From: Nitrosarchaeum sp.
GTDB lineage: Archaea > Thermoproteota > Nitrososphaeria > Nitrososphaerales > Nitrosopumilaceae
NCBI GenBank assembly: GCA_021414365.1
Contig: JAIOOR010000005.1
Location: 172,987-236,986, forward strand
Direction: 5' to 3'
DNA: 64,000 nt
The notes under the pieces are model-generated. The model had not been told where the DNA came from, did no database searches, and was given only the letters and a program-made list of their open reading frames with translations. Made by a program: the position numbers and the translations under genes. Shown here piece by piece: positions 1 to 9,092 of the stretch. Positions within the stretch are counted from its first letter, which is position 1; every line of letters begins with the position of its first letter.

Positions 1-1
1 T

Positions 2-544
2 ACATTAAATGAAGAAAGAATCAAAGAATGGGAAAAATCTGCAAATGGCAGATGTAAAAAAATAATTGATTCTTATGCTGAGTTTAATTCCAAAAGAGGA
101 TGGACTGGAAATGTTTCATCCAAGTATATTTTGTTACATACTTTAGCACATGCACTGATCAGAGAATTAGCATATAACTCTGGATATGGTGAATCTTCAA
201 TCAGTGAAAGAATTTATTCTGATGAAAAATCAAACGCAATTTTACTTTATACGTCATCTAATTCCAGTGAAGGCAGTCTTGGTGGAATAGTCAGAAATTC
301 TACTCCTGATGAGTTCCTGATGACTGTAAAAGGGGCTATAAACAAATCAAGGTTTTGTTCGAGGGATCCACTTTGTATCGAGTCTGATTTGGATGAAGGT
401 CCAGTACATACAAGACTTAATGGGTCTGCATGTTATGCTTGTACTCTGTTGCCTGAGACAAGTTGTGAGAATTTTAATCGATTGCTAGATAGAAAAATTC
501 TTGGAGATGAAAAACTAGGTTTTTTTGGTGCCTTGAATGAATAA
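2..544 (+). CDS. DrmB-like DUF1998 protein, C-terminal part (cut by window edge)
   Basis: The reading frame is open from the left edge, so only the last ~180 residues are present. The segment carries the hallmarks of the DUF1998 C-terminal domain: a His-rich helix (LLHTLAHALIREL), GYGESSISERIY, a SSEGSLGG loop and a cysteine cluster (CSRDPLC ... CYACTLLPETSC) likely to bind zinc. DUF1998 proteins followed by a phospholipase-D protein are DrmB of DISARM anti-phage systems, although DUF1998 also occurs in MrfA-type helicases. It overlaps the next gene by 8 nt, so the two are co-transcribed. The DrmB call rests on this fragment plus the DrmC-like neighbour; the N-terminal part is not visible. 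Confidence 0.75.
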   Translation, partial: TLNEERIKEWEKSANGRCKKIIDSYAEFNSKRGWTGNVSSKYILLHTLAHALIRELAYNSGYGESSISERIYSDEKSNAILLYTSSNSSEGSLGGIVRNSTPDEFLMTVKGAINKSRFCSRDPLCIESDLDEGPVHTRLNGSACYACTLLPETSCENFNRLLDRKILGDEKLGFFGALNE

Positions 545-1289
545 AAAACAAAGAGACACAATAAACTCCATCTGTAAAAAATTAGGAACTTCAAAAACAA
601 AATTTTTAGTTGATAACATACGAAATCATATCAAAGATGAAATCTCAGTTATTGAAATACAAGAATGGACTAGGTTGAGTCCTCAATACTCAAAAGAGGT
701 TGTAGATTTGATTAGGTCTTTTGAATGTCATGAATCCATTTGCATTGCATTAGAGATGCAAGATGAAATGTATTCTGATAAATTGAAGGACAGTACTAGT
801 ACACGACTTGTAATGACTAGTCCTATAACTGGAAACAGAATTGGACACACTCTTGGAAATTTTAGGAAAATTATTGAAACTGCTAATAAAGAAATCATTT
901 TGGTTGGTTATGTTTTTAATAATATTGAAGGTCAGATGGATCCAATAATTGAATCCCTAATGTCTGCAACATCTAGAGGGATCAATGTAAAGATATTTTT
1001 TGAAAAAGGTGCATCTGCCAAAACACTTAACAATATTTGGAAAAAAAACAAAGAGTCTGTACCTCCAGAATTATTTGTTTACAAACGAAAAGACAAGAAC
1101 AGCGTATTACATGCAAAAGTTTTGATAAAAGACGATGATGTCATTCTTGTCACCTCTGCAAATATGACTGGAAGTGCGATGGAAACCAACATCGAATTTG
1201 GAATTTTACATGAGGGCAAACTTGCAATGGATGCAAAAAAAATGCTGTATGATTTAATTGAGAAAGGATACATGGTGAAGGACAATTGA
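537..1289 (+). CDS. DrmC-like phospholipase D family protein
   Basis: A 250-residue protein with one complete HxKxxxxD motif (H192, K194, D199) followed by the usual SANMTGSA turn and a NIEFG segment, as in single-HKD phospholipase D/nuclease proteins. N-terminal residues 1-90 are helical and not recognised. It starts 8 nt inside the preceding DrmB-like gene and ends TGATG with the helicase gene, so the three are translationally coupled. In DISARM loci a PLD protein of about this size (DrmC) follows DrmB. DrmC activity is poorly defined; a single HKD motif usually means that a dimer forms the active site. The family call is firm; the DISARM role is inferred from context. Confidence 0.8.
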   Translation: MNKKQRDTINSICKKLGTSKTKFLVDNIRNHIKDEISVIEIQEWTRLSPQYSKEVVDLIRSFECHESICIALEMQDEMYSDKLKDSTSTRLVMTSPITGNRIGHTLGNFRKIIETANKEIILVGYVFNNIEGQMDPIIESLMSATSRGINVKIFFEKGASAKTLNNIWKKNKESVPPELFVYKRKDKNSVLHAKVLIKDDDVILVTSANMTGSAMETNIEFGILHEGKLAMDAKKMLYDLIEKGYMVKDN

Positions 1290-4200
1290 TGCCAATTCCA
1301 GATGACTATTCGATGGAATCCACTAATCGAGAGATGTGTATTAAATTCTTTAAGAAATTATTTACCCGAGATGAATTAAAAGAAGAAATTCAGAAGTTTT
1401 CCCCTGAGAAGTTAACAAAAAAATCAAACGTCAAGTATCAGAAAAATAGAAAGTCCTTTTTTGAGATATTGAAAATACAAGAAATTAACGATGAAACAAA
1501 ACTTGCTGCTATATTATATGATTTGTTAGGACCCCATTTTTTGTATGAAGTACAGGGCGTAGGATCCATGGATAAACATTCTCAAATGATTCGATATGAT
1601 ATTTTCAAAAAGGCAATTGAACTAAAATGGTTTAGTCTTGATACCGTTAGTAAAGTATCTGAATCATTATCAAAAATTGGTAAAATTACAAAACTCGAGG
1701 AAATAAATTCATTACGAATACCAGGGCCATGGCAACACAAATTATTAGAATTGTTGTCAAATGATCTACCTTCTGAAACTGTCGAAGCTCCATCCAAACC
1801 TGAAGAATCAAAGCAAAACATGGAAGTAATTACTGCTATAAGAGAACTTTTACCTCTTCATGATTATCAAATTTTTGCCGGAAAGAAAATTAGAGATTTG
1901 CTAGTAGAGTCAAAAAATATCAGAAAGAGACTTTTGATTTCAATTCCAACCGGTGCAGGCAAAACAAGACTCGTAGCTGAATCTTTGATTGACTGGTTAA
2001 ATGATGGAAAACCTTCGGATGATCCGAAAATTCATAATTCAAAATACATGGTATGGATTGCACAGAGCAGAGAATTATGTGAGCAGGCAATATCTCAATT
2101 TAATGAAATTTATTCTCAAAAAGGAAAATCGGCATTAACTGTTTTCCGATTGTTTGGGACTCACAATATAACTTTGGAAACAGTGTTGGCACAAAGAGTT
2201 GAACATGGTCTAATCGTTTGTACTATTGATAAAATCTATGAACAAATTAATGATAAAACTACTCTTTCAGAATTTAATGCAGACTATTTCCAAAATAATA
2301 TAGAATACGACGATAGAGTTCTCAATAGTAATCTTCCGCAAAAATACTATGATGATTGGGCATTTGGAAAATTACGCAGTGTAACTTCCTGTGTGATTGT
2401 AGATGAAGCCCATAAGGCCATCATGCCTATGTATACCTGTGTTCTCAGAGGGTTGGGGTTCAATTTTAAATTTACAGCAGATGAGAATAAGTGCAATGAG
2501 GCTGGAATCACACTGGTCGGACTCACTGCAACGGCATTTAGGGGAACAGGGTTAGAACGCTCCAGAAAAGTAACAATTGGTAAACATTCTGAAAATAAGG
2601 TTCACTTGATTTCAAATGACACTGGGAGTGAAAAGCATACCGAAGTTGAGTTTCCAATCAACTGCGCCGAATGTAACAAACCTCTTCTAGAAGGTGAAGA
2701 AGTTCTACAAGCAACATCTAACAATAAAATATTATGGCACAAATATGAACAAAAACTCTCTGCTGAAACAGAAAGAATTTACACCCGATTCAATATCCCC
2801 TTAATCCCAAAAATATACGGATTTCAAGAAAACAAAAAACCTCGAGCAATCATAACTTGTAATGAAAAATTTGTAGCAAACAATCCTATACGAATAAGCG
2901 GTGAAAAATCATACGATTTACTTGGAAGTATTGTCAAGTATTCTTGGAGTATTGAAAGGAAATCAAACTTGATAGAAGTTTTTGGGATGGGTGAAATAAA
3001 AGAAATAAAAGTACATCCTAAATCTTTGCCAACAATTGTGGAGGAATTGAAAGAGCCTGGCACTTATTTGATCAGCCTCACAGTTGAAAACTATGATGGA
3101 CTTACAGATACTGCAATCAAAGTTGTTGAAGTAATCCCAGATCAACAAATCGAGTCAAGTAATGAAATGAAAGATCTTATAATGAATTTAATTAAACGTG
3201 AAATTTTATGTGAAGTGTTTCATACATCGATCAAAAGTGGGAAAATAGGAATAGCAGAAAAAAAAAGTATTGACATATTAAATCAAATACGAAAACAAGC
3301 TGCAGAAAACGACGAAAGAAACGAGAAACTAGTAAAAATAATTCATTATCTAACTACAAAACCACAAGAAAAAAGGAAAAAAATTTTGGTCTTTGCTTGT
3401 GATATTTTGCATGCAAGATTTCTTGTAATGTGGTTAAAAACAAAATATGATATTTCTGCAGATTATGTGGATTCACAACTCCATGAAAGTAGAAACATAT
3501 CTCGAATTAGAAAATTCAGGGAAAAATCAAACGAACAATGCAAGATCCTAATTAACACTAACATGTTGACTACCGGATTTGATGTTCCTGATGTTGATTG
3601 TGTGATAATGGGGAGACCCGTGATCAGCACAGTGGAATATACCCAAATGATAGGTAGGGGAATGAGAGGCCCACGAATGGGAGGAACCCGGGAAGTCTGG
3701 ATAATTGATTTTGATGATCAAGTACAACTCAGCGAACATATGGAAAATCAGACAATTCCACTAGGTTGGAAATCCATGGCTTATGATAATGAAAACAAAC
3801 TATTGTGGAAACCACTGACTGATAAAAAAGACAACCATGGGAATCCCTTAAATCTTGACATCGACATAACGAATGAAAAAGATGTTTTGGGAGGAAATAA
3901 AACAGACGATGAAAATAAAGACTTTTCAATAAAATGTAGATCATGTACAAAATCATCTATTGGATTTTTAGAAATATCTAGAGATTATGACTTGACTAAG
4001 GATGAAAAAGAAGATTTGACATTATTCATAGAGAAACGTATTGCTCCAAAGTTTCCTGTATTGAAGATTTGTAAACAATGTAAAGATGAGATCAACATAT
4101 GGCCAGAATCAAATAACCCTTGGAAGAATTTAATTGTTAAAGAAAAATCCAACCCTGTATTATTACAACTAATAAAATTTATTGCTAAAAATTATGATGG

Positions 4201-5506
4201 AAATTTGAAGATAGATACCACAAAAATATTTGATGTTGAATATACTGTTAAAAGTATTTTAGAATATGTCTATCCTGATTTAGGCTTTAATCAACTTAGA
4301 AAAGAACTAGAGGCATTTCAAGAAGATGATTACAAAATTTTAAAAGATATGATTCAAAACGCAAAAGAAAAAATAGAGAAAGAGAGATTGGTGACATTTT
4401 TTACAAATTATTTGATATTACAAAAAAACATTTCAATGACTCAAAAATTGATAGCATTATGTAATCACTATCTTGATCTTGATGTGCTAAAAAATGCAAT
4501 TTTAGAAAAAAAACATAGCATAGAAGAAACACATCCTCTTGATGAAAGACTACGCAGTAAAACAAAAACCGTCATCTTTGATAAATTGGGTTACATTCCA
4601 GAAGAACAAACATTCAAAGAAAATGTGGGTAATGTTCTCTATGATTTTATGTTAAAAAAATACCTAACTTACAATAGGTTTCAAGTGGCTATACATATCA
4701 ATGAATATGTGATTAAACTACGTGAAAGGAGCTCATGTCTGAATGAGGTAATTTCCATTTACAATAACAGACAACAGCCACTAGTAATTGAATATCTAAT
4801 GCAAAATATTCCTAATTTTAAATTAAAAATTAACGCAAATTTTGATACTGTTGAAAATTTTATGCAGATAACTGAACAAATTACCAGATCTATAAAAGAT
4901 GCAAATAGACCTGTTGATTTTACACAACTCAAAAATGACTATGAGTTAGTTAAATCACAAACACCATGGACACCTTCCACAGAAGAGATTTTTCGTCATA
5001 GTAAGCTGGGAATTGGTTATTACATAAGATATGCTGGAAGTATTGCAAACTTTCAAAATGTCTATGAATTAAATGATGATATAAAACGCACGAATTTGGA
5101 AAAATTAAAAAATAAATTTTTTGAGATCAAGGGTGTTCTCAAAAAAATTCCAGACGAAGAAACAATGAAAAAACATTCAATATATTCGGAAGTCATGCAA
5201 TCATTATGGTTTACCACCTATGAGGATTTTTTGAAATTTTTGGGTCAGAATCCTACCGAAATGAAACCGTCTAACGTAGAATATGCAAAAGAATCTAAAA
5301 ATGAATTGATTATATCTGCAAAGGCAATGGCTGACAAGAATGGAATGCAGGAATTATTTGAAAAAATTGTTCGTGAACCTGAATTGAAATTTCTTGTACA
5401 CTTTGGAAGCATGGAAAAATTCATAGAAGCAGTATTTCCAAATAACAAACAAATCGCATTAATGAGGTGGAAAGATATTAAAAATAAATCTAAAAAATTG
5501 CTCTGA
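1289..5506 (+). CDS. Large SF2 DEAH-type helicase with PKD-like insert, DISARM-associated
   Basis: The ATG at 1289 overlaps the upstream TGA (TGATG), preferred over a TTG one codon earlier; length 1405 residues. Visible motifs: Walker A PTGAGKTR near residue 222, DEAH near 374, a GLTATAFRG motif III-like segment near 413, and helicase C motifs TTGFDVPDVD (~760) and QMIGRGMRG (~786). Between the motor halves lies a CxxC (CAEC, ~459) and a segment at about 535-616 with the PKD/Ig pattern (GSIVKYSW ... PGTYLISLTV ... DGLTDTA). After the motor come two CxxC pairs (CRSC ~883, CKQC ~927), then a ~450-residue helical region ending in weak repeats of Y/F-x-G-S type. No methylase or nuclease motif is evident. 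It is probably the motor or an accessory helicase of the DISARM-like locus; whether it corresponds to DrmA is not decidable here. Confidence 0.85.
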   Translation: MPIPDDYSMESTNREMCIKFFKKLFTRDELKEEIQKFSPEKLTKKSNVKYQKNRKSFFEILKIQEINDETKLAAILYDLLGPHFLYEVQGVGSMDKHSQMIRYDIFKKAIELKWFSLDTVSKVSESLSKIGKITKLEEINSLRIPGPWQHKLLELLSNDLPSETVEAPSKPEESKQNMEVITAIRELLPLHDYQIFAGKKIRDLLVESKNIRKRLLISIPTGAGKTRLVAESLIDWLNDGKPSDDPKIHNSKYMVWIAQSRELCEQAISQFNEIYSQKGKSALTVFRLFGTHNITLETVLAQRVEHGLIVCTIDKIYEQINDKTTLSEFNADYFQNNIEYDDRVLNSNLPQKYYDDWAFGKLRSVTSCVIVDEAHKAIMPMYTCVLRGLGFNFKFTADENKCNEAGITLVGLTATAFRGTGLERSRKVTIGKHSENKVHLISNDTGSEKHTEVEFPINCAECNKPLLEGEEVLQATSNNKILWHKYEQKLSAETERIYTRFNIPLIPKIYGFQENKKPRAIITCNEKFVANNPIRISGEKSYDLLGSIVKYSWSIERKSNLIEVFGMGEIKEIKVHPKSLPTIVEELKEPGTYLISLTVENYDGLTDTAIKVVEVIPDQQIESSNEMKDLIMNLIKREILCEVFHTSIKSGKIGIAEKKSIDILNQIRKQAAENDERNEKLVKIIHYLTTKPQEKRKKILVFACDILHARFLVMWLKTKYDISADYVDSQLHESRNISRIRKFREKSNEQCKILINTNMLTTGFDVPDVDCVIMGRPVISTVEYTQMIGRGMRGPRMGGTREVWIIDFDDQVQLSEHMENQTIPLGWKSMAYDNENKLLWKPLTDKKDNHGNPLNLDIDITNEKDVLGGNKTDDENKDFSIKCRSCTKSSIGFLEISRDYDLTKDEKEDLTLFIEKRIAPKFPVLKICKQCKDEINIWPESNNPWKNLIVKEKSNPVLLQLIKFIAKNYDGNLKIDTTKIFDVEYTVKSILEYVYPDLGFNQLRKELEAFQEDDYKILKDMIQNAKEKIEKERLVTFFTNYLILQKNISMTQKLIALCNHYLDLDVLKNAILEKKHSIEETHPLDERLRSKTKTVIFDKLGYIPEEQTFKENVGNVLYDFMLKKYLTYNRFQVAIHINEYVIKLRERSSCLNEVISIYNNRQQPLVIEYLMQNIPNFKLKINANFDTVENFMQITEQITRSIKDANRPVDFTQLKNDYELVKSQTPWTPSTEEIFRHSKLGIGYYIRYAGSIANFQNVYELNDDIKRTNLEKLKNKFFEIKGVLKKIPDEETMKKHSIYSEVMQSLWFTTYEDFLKFLGQNPTEMKPSNVEYAKESKNELIISAKAMADKNGMQELFEKIVREPELKFLVHFGSMEKFIEAVFPNNKQIALMRWKDIKNKSKKLL

Positions 5507-5508
5507 TT

Positions 5509-6384
5509 TTAAAAACCCTTTATCTTTTCAAGCATCTTCTGCATTTCATCTGTAAACCATTTTTTAAATCGTAACGGTTCATCAGAAAATTGATGGTACA
5601 TATCAAGAAATAATCTTGCATCATCCCCTATGGGTATTCTTAAATCAGAAGAAGGATCGGTGACACATTTGAGTATTATTTTTGCAACATCTTCTGGGGT
5701 GTTGTTTGTTACATCAAAGAGTTTTTTTGCTATTGTATTCCATTCATTTACTATGTTCATGTACGGTGAATTATCTTTAATGATGGTTTTTGTATTCTTG
5801 AAAAAATTAGTTTTAACAACACCTGGTTCTATTATGTTGATCTTGATTCCTTTGTCTGATACTTCATCAAACACACATTCAGAAAGTCCTTCTAATGCAA
5901 ATTTAGATGCGATGTATGCTGACGCATAAGCAAATGGTATTTTTCCTGCTATGGAACTTACATTAACAATATTGCCTCTAATCCCGTTTTCATTCACCTC
6001 TTGTTCTCTCATGATGGGTATTGCTTTTTTCATCATTATTATGGGTCCTAAAAAGTCAGTTCTCCATTGCAAGTTAAAATCTTCAATATCTACATCCTCC
6101 AAAGAACCCATGATCATAAATCCTGCATTATTGATCAATACATCAAGTCGCTTTTTTTCAGAAATAATTTTTTCAAATGTTTTGTTTATTGTGTCTAACT
6201 TTAACACATCGAGTTCTATTACCTCAAGTGATAGGTTTTCTTTATTGGCTAATTCCTCCAGATCACGTCCTTTTGATACGTTTCTCATGGACGCAAAAGT
6301 ATGAAATCCGGCCCGTGCAAATTCTAAAGAAGTAGCCCTACCAATCCCGCTAGAACATCCTGTTACTAGAGCTATTTTTTGCAA
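5509..6384 (-). CDS. SDR family NAD(P)-dependent oxidoreductase
   Basis: A 291-residue classical short-chain dehydrogenase/reductase. It has the cofactor-binding TGCSSGIG (residues 8-15), NNAG in the middle, and the catalytic Ser-Tyr-Lys arrangement (VSSIAGK then YIASK). The substrate cannot be read from the sequence. The start is TTG (MQKIALVTG), immediately before the first beta strand, as is normal for the fold. The gene is convergent with the helicase gene, with only 2 nt between the stops, and stands alone on its strand. It is chromosomal-type metabolism rather than a recognisable defence component. Confidence 0.9.
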   Translation of the reverse strand: MQKIALVTGCSSGIGRATSLEFARAGFHTFASMRNVSKGRDLEELANKENLSLEVIELDVLKLDTINKTFEKIISEKKRLDVLINNAGFMIMGSLEDVDIEDFNLQWRTDFLGPIIMMKKAIPIMREQEVNENGIRGNIVNVSSIAGKIPFAYASAYIASKFALEGLSECVFDEVSDKGIKINIIEPGVVKTNFFKNTKTIIKDNSPYMNIVNEWNTIAKKLFDVTNNTPEDVAKIILKCVTDPSSDLRIPIGDDARLFLDMYHQFSDEPLRFKKWFTDEMQKMLEKIKGF

Positions 6385-6494
6385 CAGTTGAATTTTGTAT
6401 TTTTGTGTTTAAGGGTTTTGTTAAAATGAATTTACCTTGGTTTTTACAAAATAATTACAACCATAATTTTTACAGATTAATTTACACATTTTCC

Positions 6495-7898
6495 TCAAAT
6501 CTGGTATTTTTTAGCTTCTTCTATGAGGGTTAGGTTTTCTGTGATCTTTTTGTATGCATCTGGGTGTTTTGTATGTACAGGAAATAGCATCTTTGCGTCT
6601 ATCTCAGATACAGCATTAATCAAGTCCTGACCTCTGGCATGTCCTGAGCAATGACTCTGAAACTTATGCATGCCAAAATGATTGATCCATGCATCCATTC
6701 TTTCTTGAGATATCTCTTGTTCTTCATTGTATGGCTCTGATGCTGAATGGATGTATCTTGCACCCGGCTTTACTTTCATGTCAATCAATGCAGTAAAACT
6801 GTAAAACCCGATTGCACACAGTGCCTTGTTTGGTCTTGCAGAAATCTGTTCTGCGGTCCAGCAGTTATGAAGGTCAACAAATTCCTTGTCATTTCCCTTG
6901 TAATCCTTGTCAGAATAAGTTCCTGTTCCCCTTTTTGGAAGATAAATGATGATGTCCTCGTCGTCAATGTTTGGAACCGAGAGATGTTTGTCCTGTGACA
7001 AATATTTCAGAAAATACGCATCATTGATCTTTACTACAAACTTTCTACCAGTTTCTTTTGCAATGTTGTAAAATGTCATAAGCCTATCCACATCCTTGAA
7101 ATTAAAATCTGCAAAAACCAAGTTATCTGACTCGCTTACCGTCTTCTTTGATTGGTCATAGACTAGTTTTTCAGATTCCTCTTTTTCCTTGTCTGCAATT
7201 CTAGTTCCTTCTGTGATTAGTGCGATTGGTTTTACTTCTTTTGCTCGTTTGATAAAATCTGTTGTCATCTCTGAATGAGTTCCATGCAATCTAATATCAC
7301 CAGTATATGCTATTGGACCTTCTGATGTCCAAATTATAAAACCATATGCTCCTGGAACTGAATGATCAACATGAATTGGTTCAACTTCAAGTGATCCTAT
7401 TTTGAATTTGTCTCCAGTTCTAAACTCGTTGACTTTTCTTTTGATTGGTGCATCCTTGATATTATATGGTCTTGGTTTGTAATCTAGAATTTCTCGTTCA
7501 ATGCTCCGTTGTCCTCGTTCTGCTATTGCTTTAAGAATAAGATGACAAGCTGCGCCCATATGAATTGGAATATCCTCGTGTAAAAACGAAATATAGTCTG
7601 CATGATCCGCGTGTGCATGAGTTAGTAACACTGCATCAATTTCAGGCGTTTCAGGTTTTCTTCCTGCCATGACCATGAGATCATCACGATAAACTCCTTG
7701 TATGTCTGGGACTAGTCCCATAGTTAGAAAATCAACTATGCCATTTGATGTTCTGGGATTGAGATATTCCTCAAAATATGTAGCCCTGCGTGAGAATGAT
7801 TTGCCAAAATCTAGGAATATTTTGGTGTCTTTATCTTGTAATAGAATTTTGTTGCCACCAATTTCATTTACACCGCCGTAGAAAGTAAGACTAGTCAA
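6495..7898 (-). CDS. MBL-fold ribonuclease, RNase J-like (beta-CASP)
   Basis: A 467-residue metallo-beta-lactamase-fold protein. The zinc motif HAHADH is at residues 94-99, followed by a histidine in VDHSVPGA, an aspartate in YTGDIRLHG and C-terminal histidines (HCSGHARG, FPVHTKHP) typical of the beta-CASP/RNase J group, which processes RNA by 5'-3' exonuclease and endonuclease activity. The length is close to short archaeal RNase J proteins, without the long C-terminal tail of bacterial enzymes. It is 9 nt upstream of the stop-start junction with the Mrr-like gene on the same strand, but nothing shows a functional link. An archaeal MBL exonuclease with another substrate is possible. Confidence 0.85.
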   Translation of the reverse strand: MTSLTFYGGVNEIGGNKILLQDKDTKIFLDFGKSFSRRATYFEEYLNPRTSNGIVDFLTMGLVPDIQGVYRDDLMVMAGRKPETPEIDAVLLTHAHADHADYISFLHEDIPIHMGAACHLILKAIAERGQRSIEREILDYKPRPYNIKDAPIKRKVNEFRTGDKFKIGSLEVEPIHVDHSVPGAYGFIIWTSEGPIAYTGDIRLHGTHSEMTTDFIKRAKEVKPIALITEGTRIADKEKEESEKLVYDQSKKTVSESDNLVFADFNFKDVDRLMTFYNIAKETGRKFVVKINDAYFLKYLSQDKHLSVPNIDDEDIIIYLPKRGTGTYSDKDYKGNDKEFVDLHNCWTAEQISARPNKALCAIGFYSFTALIDMKVKPGARYIHSASEPYNEEQEISQERMDAWINHFGMHKFQSHCSGHARGQDLINAVSEIDAKMLFPVHTKHPDAYKKITENLTLIEEAKKYQI

Positions 7899-7907
7899 TG
7901 TGTATTT

Positions 7908-8906
7908 CTAATCCTCTTCCACTATAGTCCAAATTCGTTTTAATGGTAATTCTGCCTTTAATTCATCAGAAAATTTTTCATAATGCTTTAAGATTTCTTC
8001 TACAACTTTTCCTGAATCCCATAACCTTGTGGAGAAAAATGATCTGCCAATTTCTTGATCTGCAATCTTTGTTAATCCTCCCCATGCAACCATAATTCCA
8101 TACTCGGCTCTAAAGCTTTTAGCGACTCCTTCCAATTCACGCAATACTTTGACATCTACAGGAGATTTGGATGATTTTACTTGAATACAAATTTTTGGAT
8201 TATCAAATCCTAGAGGACCAGAACCCGCCAGTATGTCGACTCCTCCGTCTGGACCAGGTGGAGAAATTTTTGTAACATAACCTTGAACTTTCAGTAACTC
8301 ATCTATTAAACTAGCAAGTGAGTGACCAGAAAATTTTGCTTCCAGATATTTCATTAGTTTATCTTTTGCCATTTGTTCTAAATCAAAAGTTAATTCATCA
8401 ACTTCTTTTTCTATTGTGGATATGGAGACTGATTTTTCGCCTTTGAGCATTTTTCTGACTCGCTCTTCTGCATCATCCCGTCGAACTCTTCCTACTGTAA
8501 GAAATGCACCCAATGAAAATAAAATATCTTGATCAAATTCTGATCTTGGTATTGTCTTTAACCATTTTACACCTCTAATGTGTTTTATGTTGCCAGCGAT
8601 TTCTTTGTACTCGTAATCTCCACTAATTTCCCCAATGGCTATTGCCGATTGGGTCTTTAGTGGCAAAGCAACTAAATCGCCTTTTTTGATTTTTGTTAGA
8701 AAACTCCAAATTTGACCCACTCGATTTACCTTCTGCATTTTCTTTTCGTTGGGATATGTTTTTGAATAAAGTTCTTCAAGATCTTCTTTTTCTTTAATGC
8801 CAGATAATGATGGAAGTTCGTCCCAACCAATAGCAACTAGATTATGATTTAGAGCACCTTGTTCTTGTTCTCCGTATCTTCCTGCTCTAACTAACCATAA
8901 TGTCAT
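7908..8906 (-). CDS. Mrr-type restriction endonuclease with PUA/EVE-like N domain
   Basis: The 332-residue protein has two parts. Residues 1-125 (WLVRAG ... GDLVALP ... AIGEI) resemble the N-terminal PUA/EVE-like module seen in some modification-dependent endonucleases. Residues 195-310 show the Mrr catalytic PD-(D/E)xK core: D220-x3-D224 in PGPDGGVDI and Q242-x-K244 in IQVKSS. Enzymes of this class cut DNA carrying modified bases, and the EVE-like module would recognise the modified base; this is family knowledge, not visible here. No methyltransferase is adjacent, consistent with a type IV or stand-alone nuclease. It lies between the DISARM-like and TerY-like groups, supporting a defence island. 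Confidence 0.85.
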   Translation of the reverse strand: MTLWLVRAGRYGEQEQGALNHNLVAIGWDELPSLSGIKEKEDLEELYSKTYPNEKKMQKVNRVGQIWSFLTKIKKGDLVALPLKTQSAIAIGEISGDYEYKEIAGNIKHIRGVKWLKTIPRSEFDQDILFSLGAFLTVGRVRRDDAEERVRKMLKGEKSVSISTIEKEVDELTFDLEQMAKDKLMKYLEAKFSGHSLASLIDELLKVQGYVTKISPPGPDGGVDILAGSGPLGFDNPKICIQVKSSKSPVDVKVLRELEGVAKSFRAEYGIMVAWGGLTKIADQEIGRSFFSTRLWDSGKVVEEILKHYEKFSDELKAELPLKRIWTIVEED

Positions 8907-8968
8907 AATACATTACCGAGAGTAGTGTAGATAAGATTACTTATTTTAGTGGAGTTGAAAGTCAGTAA

Positions 8969-9017
8969 TTGTCTAAATTTTTTATGAATTTAATATCGTA
9001 TGTGTTTTTTAGGAAAC
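8969..9017. repeat. Diverged direct repeat, copy 1 (upstream of the Mrr-like gene)
   Basis: About 50 bp starting TTGTCTAA, then a T-run, ATG, TTAA, TGTGTTTTTT and GGAAA. It aligns with only scattered mismatches to 9995-10043. The two copies lie either side of the CAP-domain gene, in the same orientation, each upstream of a minus-strand gene. Confidence 0.5.
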
Positions 9018-9092
9018 AGACAAAATCCAGGCACACGTTTTAGAATACTGTTTAACAAAACACAAAAAATTGATTTTTTCACTAGAAAAAAA

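Noticed and set aside
1079..1285. Antisense frame within the DrmC-like gene
   Set aside because: It has no start signal or family pattern and lies opposite the HKD motif coding region.
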